Under the pieces are notes generated by a model. It was not told the origin of the DNA, did not search any database, and was given only the letters and a program-made list of their open reading frames with translations. Source: Lineus longissimus (Eukaryota; Nemertea; Pilidiophora; Heteronemertea; Lineidae). From it: 64,000 bases of DNA. The first letter of the stretch is position 1; the number at the start of each line of letters is the position of its first letter. The stretch covers positions 808,001 through 872,000 of the forward strand of contig NC_088322.1 in NCBI RefSeq assembly GCF_910592395.1, in the 5' to 3' direction. Shown piece by piece: positions 59,401 to 64,000 of the stretch. Made by a program: the position numbers and the translations under genes.

Positions 59401-60110
59401 GCCGCAGTGGTAACGGGCGACAGGACGAGGCCGGTCCTATGTGTCCGGAGTGTATCGGTGGTATAGGCCTCTCACCTCAGTGTTTCTGGTAATGGACAAC
59501 GGGGGGGGGGGGGGGGGGGGGAAGGGGGGGATGCGATCCCAGATACATCAATGCCTCATAATCAATTTACTTCCACCATCAATTCCCCATACTTTTTCAA
59601 TCAACAGCGCCAATAAAAAAAACACCTGAAACTCTCCTTTAGCATTTTCAAAGATGCGTGCCATGCTTGATCTTATATATCATCACACAGTTTGGAAGTT
59701 TGCCTCACGACTTCGTGTTACGTCCAATTTACATGAAATTCATTTGGGGCAATTCTGCACCTAGGATAATTTGCTAGTTAACAATATCATTGAAGCTATA
59801 CGAAATATATCACGCCTCAGCGGTAACTCTTTCACCTATTCAGAACGAGGTGGCAGCACACTATCTCATGTAATTTCACTTGCAGCTATTTTCCCACCAG
59901 TTCCCTCAATATGTGGCTTGTTGTTATATTTACTGCACGACGAGTGCCACTGTCTGTGCATATAAGTAGTATTAAGCAGACTAAAATGCGAACTTACTAG
60001 ACAACTGAGTCCAGAGCAAGTAGCCATCTTCTCTCCACTGAAGGGCTCCTTCCCACACATCCAGTCCGAGGAACGACGACACTGATAGCACTTGACAAAA
60101 TCATCCTCAG
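53457..60110 (-). CDS. Ly6/uPAR (three-finger) domain protein, two exons visible
   Basis: Minus-strand exons 59998-60110 and 53457-53690, joined by GT-AG (GTAAGT donor, TTTCGTTGCAG acceptor) in phase 0 over a 6.3 kb intron. The first exon opens in phase 1 and encodes FVKCYQCRRSSDWMCG and CSGLSC; the second encodes NCQHLKC, FCCESNLCNSS and a hydrophobic C-terminus (ILPVVFLSLLLFTGFITL). The ten-cysteine Ly6 pattern with the CCxxNLCN ending is complete, and the tail fits a GPI-anchor signal, so the protein is likely a small cell-surface or secreted protein. The signal-peptide exon must lie beyond 60110 and was not identified. Confidence 0.8.
54639..55021 (+). repeat. Pair of 70 bp direct repeats
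   Basis: 54639-54708 and 54952-55021 share AGATCATGTTGCAGGAGACC and CATTCTTGTCTCCTTTTC, with four or five differences. Between them are 243 bp ending in a TATTG microsatellite. They could be terminal repeats of a small retroelement or a tandem duplication. Confidence 0.75.
55457..56608. mobile_element. THAP-containing segment between inverted repeats
   Basis: GTGATGTAGATCAGGCTA (55455-55472) and TAGCCTGATCTACGTCATC (56590-56608) are inverted with one mismatch and enclose the THAP gene remnant. This could be a DNA transposon of the P-element or similar THAP-bearing type. No target duplication is clear. Confidence 0.4.
55553..55897 (+). pseudogene. THAP zinc-finger gene with an in-frame stop
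   Basis: From the ATG, VYCVAPNC (the two zinc cysteines), THFHEFPKP and LWIRKCKR follow the THAP pattern, then a TAG at 55694-55696, then in the same frame the rest of the domain with LCSDHIIDTDYHM (third cysteine and histidine) and LLKTAVPSVFDL. THAP domains bind DNA and occur in transposases and host factors. One nonsense change cuts the domain in half. Confidence 0.8.
56609..56924. other. No recognisable feature
   Basis: Nothing supported. Confidence 0.4.
56925..58002 (-). pseudogene. Degenerate non-LTR reverse transcriptase
   Basis: Minus-strand fragments in order: 57855-58000 (AIKSLKHEKVPGINDIPAKL), an RT core piece around 57480-57530 (GVRQGCLLSPALCNIFLDS), 57231-57461, and 56925-57158 with the post-RT segment ESWTLNSEIEKRTAAFDMNG. 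Stops and shifts separate them, and the catalytic YADD block is not recognisable. It is a dead copy within the Ly6 intron. Confidence 0.75.
58634..59372. mobile_element. MITE-like element with GGCGTTTACACC ends
   Basis: The ends GGCGTTTACACC (58634) and GGTGTAAACGCC (59361-59372) are exact inverses, with further imperfect pairing (AAATTTGAYCC). The interior is non-coding and repeats GCCGGGT-type motifs. No target duplication is evident. Confidence 0.5.
59373..59997. other. Intron sequence with a G-run
   Basis: A run of about 20 G (59502-59521) is the only marked feature; no gene. Confidence 0.4.
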
Positions 60111-61593
60111 CTGAAAATGAAAACGTCTCGATAAATCAGGTTTGTTGGATGTTTGGCAAGAGCAGGAAAGTTAGGGGAAGCCACCATTGCGATTTGATAT
60201 GTGCCAAGAGAGCGATAACGTATCGTCAGTCTTATTTCCAGTCGTCACCAGTCAAAACGGCGCCAAAACTTTATGCCATTGCATAGAAGCCGAATAATTA
60301 TATGTTGTGATGCTCTACTATTTAGTATCCTTCTCGTGTTGCACTCTGAAGTACAAATCACTAATGGTGGACTTCCTAGGTTCCCTTGAGAGCAATTTCG
60401 AGAACGTAAGCATCACTGCTTGGCCAGTCTAAGCTTCTCGAATTCAAAATGAACCAACGAAAACGTGTTGCTTTGTGATGTAGCATGCGCTGTGCGATTT
60501 AAGCGAAATCACATTAAGTGGAAACCTACTGAGGGCGATTGCGACAACGCATACGTAATGGCTTTGCTATTTCTCGCCTTACTTCTAACCGAAACAAATG
60601 ATTTTTTTGCGATTAAGCTTAGCTTGCTGCCTGCGATTCAAGCAAAATTGCGACATCGCAGATCGAAAGATTTTGTTGGTTCGGTCTGGGTGGAGTGAAG
60701 CATGTTATAACAAAACCGTGAAACCCGCTATTCGAGAAGGTTTCCACTGAGTGTTGTTGTGACAACGCAAGCAATATTTTACCTTCAAGATTTGAAAATA
60801 TTGATGTTTTGTGTTATTTTAATAACTTGATATTTTAATGTCATTTGGCACAGGATAACAATATTTGCACGTGATCAAAAAATGAAGAGGTATGGCATGC
60901 AACATTTAATAGATGAAGTAGTTTTGGTCAGAATCGCAGATATTTTCATGTATATAGAAAAGTTTGGGCAACACTGTCTCCCCCACTGTTCAATCAATCA
61001 AGAGATTAATAACTGGAAATAAAGCAGGGCCGACTCTCATACCATTCATGAGTTCCTCGATCTAGGTTGTTTCGTGGCTTTATCAGCATAAAAACCTTTA
61101 GTTTTTATACATAATTTCAGGGCCTTTTGGAAGCAAATGTGTAAATGTTGCGCCGTCAGTGCAGAGCTCTACTGTAAAATACATTAGTGCTGGCCTGCAT
61201 TATCTCTCGCTAATCAGGTCGAAAATCGAGATGACATTCTTATTTGATTCTGAAAAAAGATTAGTTGGGATCTAATTAGGTCTCATGTACATTTAAATGT
61301 ACACGACCATGTACATTCGTGAGGTTCATGTACAGTCCTACCAGAAAGAAAATATCCACACGTTTTTTTTTCAATATTACAGAGAGATAGAATAAGATAA
61401 TTGAATGCGGTTTTGAGCAGATAATGGTATATTAAGTTGTTCATGTATCCGTTGTATTGTGGCCCAAGCTAATCCTGTCTCTTCATCATGTAACAGGCAA
61501 TTTTTAAAATGTCCAAAATCTAACTTTTTTATTTTATTTCATTTTCGTTCTTTTTCATAATGTAATAGTGAACTATGATGCAACACGAGGGAA
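60111..61593. other. No recognisable feature
   Basis: No gene or RNA supported; the Ly6 signal-peptide exon was looked for here on the minus strand without success. Confidence 0.4.
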
Positions 61594-61663
61594 CCTCGAT
61601 AACACAATTGGTAGAGCAGTGGACCGGCAATCCAAAGGTCTGTGGTTCGAATCCCAGTCAAGG
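61594..61663 (+). repeat. tRNA-like repeat, copy 1
   Basis: 70 bp with a nearly complete cloverleaf: D arm region AACACAATTGGTAGAGC (5' half of the stem altered), anticodon arm TGGA-CCGGCAA-TCCA and T arm GGTTCGAATCC. It is followed by a tail (TAATTTTTCTGTAATAATTT) shared with the two other copies, so it is a tRNA-derived SINE-like repeat. Confidence 0.7.
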
Positions 61664-61887
61664 CAACTTAATTTTTCTGTAATAATTTCATTCTTTCCTT
61701 TCACATCAGCTCATCAAGAGCAACCTGTATTTGTCATTTATCAGCCAACAGTAGGCACCAGGCACCACAAAATGCTAATTAATACTCGTCCAACTCAATT
61801 AATATGGTCTATGGCCAACTATAATGAGGTTAATGGATGCTAAAATCTCAGTTGGCTCAAAAATGGTGTCACACAGAAATGCAGGGA

Positions 61888-61957
61888 ACTCGAAAGTTCA
61901 GTTGGTAGAGCAGTGGACTGGCTATCCAAAGATCTGTAGTTCGAATCCCACTCAAGG
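61888..61957 (+). repeat. tRNA-like repeat, copy 2
   Basis: Same layout with TTCAGTTGGTAGAGCAGTGG and TTCGAATCCCACTCAAGG. It shares both the 5' flank (CACACAGAAATGCAGGGA) and the 3' tail with copy 3. Confidence 0.7.
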
Positions 61958-62974
61958 TAACTTGATTTTTATGTACTAATATCATTCTTTCCAATGAAAT
62001 GGTCCAGGGACCATGTGCACACCCCGGGTAATGTAATGCATGTCATTTGCAGTGGATATGGGGAGAACAGTTTCAGGCTAGTTTCATCAGTTTTGATTCC
62101 ATTGAATAATATTATTCTTCTCGGTTCAATGGCACAAAGAAAATTACCGGTACCATCTAAGTATATCATTTTGCTTACAAAGTTGACTGAATTTCAGGGT
62201 TATTGAAGAGTGCACATGTCACATGGAAATTGGTTGACATCTGTTCAACAGTTTAGGAGTACTAGGACTTTGTTGGATTTTCAAGATGGCGGCCTGGTGG
62301 CCATATTTGTCATGGGATTTGACTGAAAATTAGGGATATCGATAAGAGTGCATAAATACATAATCACATGAAGTTTGGTTGCAATCTGATCATTAGTTTC
62401 TGGGTATAGGACTTTGTTTAAACTTCAAGATGGCCACCTGGCGCCATATTGGTAGATGGATTTGACTGCAAATCAGGGATGTTGTAGAGACTACATAGAT
62501 ATACAATCACATCAAATTTGGTTTTAATCCGGCTTTGTTTAGTTCTCAAAGTCTCAAATATAAACGAAACGTGCCACCTATCGGTGATTTAGTGAACGTT
62601 GACCTCTGTGACCTTGAAAAGTAGGTGAAATCAAAAACCCGGGTGATATGTCATTTAACCTTTTTAAGTACACCCACCATAAAATTTTCGTCACTCTACG
62701 TACAACCATTAGCTTCAAAAAGGCCAAAAAAATTCCAAGATGGCCGCCTGGAGGCCAGAAAGTAGATCATATCTCGAAAAGGAATAGCAGGTCTGTGATT
62801 ATTGCCCAAAGCTACCATCACACCAAGTTTTAGCCATCTAGCCCTAGCGGTGACGAAACGTGCTCCGCTAACGGATGACGACGCACGAAGATGACGACCT
62901 ACGACGGACGCCACGGTATCGCATAAGCTCCCCAGAGGTGAGCTAAAAATGGTATCACACAGAAATTCAGGGAA
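61958..62974. repeat. Dispersed non-coding repeats
   Basis: Repeated phrases such as CAAGATGGCCRCCTGG and GACCTCTGTGACCTTGAAAA recur here and, inverted, in the 47.3 and 50.9 kb repeats. They mark a common non-coding repeat family. No gene. Confidence 0.5.
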
Positions 62975-63044
62975 CCTCGATAGCTCAATTGGTAGAGCAG
63001 TGGACTGGCTTTCCAAAGATCTATGGTTCGAATCCCAGTCAAGG
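62975..63044 (+). repeat. tRNA-like repeat, copy 3
   Basis: The best-preserved copy: D arm GCTC-AATTGGTA-GAGC, anticodon arm TGGA-CTGGCTT-TCCA, T arm GGTTCGAATCC, and an acceptor stem CCTCGAT/GTCAAGG with one mismatch. The shared flanks argue for a repeat and not a tRNA gene, although a functional tRNA cannot be fully excluded. Confidence 0.65.
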
Positions 63045-63736
63045 TAACTTGATTTTTCTGTACTAATATCATTCTTTCCAAAAAATTATGGTCATGAAGC
63101 ACAGCTCAGTATGGGCTTGTGTGAATTTTTAGAAAAGGCACATTACTTGAAAAAGTTAATTTGGGGCCTTTTTAAAAAATCGATTTTACATAATGAAAGG
63201 CTGGAATTAGATGCATCCAAATACAACAGATATATGACCAACTGAATATACCATACTCTACTGAAAACCGCATTCAAATATCCTATTCTATCACTGTGAT
63301 ATTTTTGAAAAACGGTGGACATTTACTTACTGGAAGGACTGTACGTCTATGACCAGATTTTTATTTAAGATCATAATTCTAAGAAACTTACAGGTGTCTG
63401 GTAATGCTTGTAAGTGTGAGTAAATTGCACGTAGGAAAACCAAGATTTTTTACTCTTAATACCAGGAAAAAGTCGACAGAACTCCTGCTATTGTATTCGA
63501 TTTATTTCGACTTGAGTCACGAAATTGACGATATTTCGATTTTCACAATTATTTTTATTTTGAGCACATTCTTACATTTTTGACAGATTCCGCGGGGCAG
63601 AAAAGGGCCGAAGACAGGTTGCGACATCCCCCCCCCTGAGAGCCGATTCCTAGGCTTTACACAAACGATTAGTTCCCCACGACAGTCCAAAAATTACCTC
63701 AGAAACACAAATGTATCCACTGAAGGATGTTCCTTT
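63045..63736. other. No recognisable feature
   Basis: No gene supported; the boundary between host repeats and the second Polinton fragment lies somewhere near 63650-63736. Confidence 0.4.
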
Positions 63737-64000
63737 TCAAATGTCAGTTATCCAAGTCCTGACTTTGTTAAATGCTTTAGAACATGGTCTGTCTCTTAAA
63801 CCAGTCAAATAGTTTCTGAGCATATCACCAAAATCACACTCTTTCAATGGAACCCTGGGAAGTAAGTCTGATTTACGAGAATTGTATATGACATAATCTT
63901 GGTTAATTATATCACAGTGAACATGAAAACAATCAAATGGTTTGAAATTAATTGGTTTGTCATCTAGTATTAGATATTCGGGATCAAACCTAGTTAAATT
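63737..64000 (-). CDS. Minor capsid (penton) gene of a second Polinton, partial
   Basis: A minus-strand frame is open from the window edge to a TGA at 63737-63739 (87 codons). KPINFKPFDCFHVHCDII and KECDFGDML match in order the KPINFRPINHFVFHCDII and KEANFGDLI segments of the minor capsid protein at 11648-12380, and FNKVRTWITD aligns with its C-terminal FNKLNIRLTD. The match continues in part after the TGA, so the stop is probably premature. The N-terminal part lies outside the window. The protein is clearly diverged from the first copy, so this is another Polinton lineage or an old insertion. Confidence 0.75.
   Translation of the reverse strand, partial: NLTRFDPEYLILDDKPINFKPFDCFHVHCDIINQDYVIYNSRKSDLLPRVPLKECDFGDMLRNYLTGLRDRPCSKAFNKVRTWITDI

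Overview
This window is repeat-rich genomic DNA from a metazoan, most likely a marine invertebrate; I cannot name the lineage. The evidence is spliced genes with GT-AG introns, an Ly6/uPAR-type gene with a 6.3 kb intron, and a dense mix of animal mobile elements: BEL/Pao, CR1-like and other APE-type non-LTR elements, Penelope, PIF/Harbinger, an ISXO2-like transposase, a THAP gene, tRNA-derived repeats and MITE-like elements.

Layout. 1-3 kb: 3' end of a BEL/Pao retrotransposon. 3.7-7.6 kb: a nearly perfect 3.9 kb inverted repeat built from smaller elements. 8791-27764: a complete-looking Polinton/Maverick (adintovirus-like) element of 18,974 bp with identical 211 bp terminal inverted repeats, AG/CT ends and a perfect 6 bp target duplication (TATCAT). 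28-32.7 kb: a minus-strand APE-RT retrotransposon interrupted by a plus-strand CR1-like element. 33.2-37.8 kb: two PIF/Harbinger elements side by side. 38-42.9 kb: a six-exon Myb/SANT-like gene and a three-exon ISXO2-like transposase. 43.3-44.5 kb: a non-autonomous DNA transposon with a 9 bp target duplication. 45-47.3 kb: a minisatellite and a truncated Penelope element. 47.3-53.4 kb: mostly non-coding repeats. 53.5-60.1 kb: two exons of an Ly6-domain gene whose intron holds THAP, LINE and MITE remains. 61.6-63.1 kb: three tRNA-like repeats. 63.7-64 kb: the start of a second Polinton, seen through its minor capsid gene.

The Polinton. Its genes form a virus-like set: double jelly-roll major capsid, minor capsid (penton), FtsK/A32-type packaging ATPase, retroviral-type integrase with a chromodomain, protein-primed DNA polymerase B, a zinc-ribbon/HNH-like protein and several membrane or structural proteins. 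I saw no adenovirus-type cysteine protease. Several genes are interrupted (minor capsid, integrase chromodomain, both ends of polB, one conserved membrane gene) although the terminal repeats are identical.

Most interesting signal. A family of about 20 short repeats lies only inside the Polinton. Each folds into two adjacent mini-hairpins: a GAGC/GCTC stem with a 3-nt loop, the spacer TCA, then a GGAC/GTCC stem with a 3-nt loop. Loops vary, and both stems have complete compensatory substitutions. Copies sit at or just past the 3' ends of most genes in the element, at all three convergent gene junctions, and run into coding sequence in both orientations and several reading frames. This would fit hairpin-based transcript 3'-end signals (compare the hairpin rule of Mimivirus) or a palindromic repeat that spreads within the element (compare Rickettsia palindromic elements). 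Most plus- and minus-strand genes of the element also start within a TAAATG motif.
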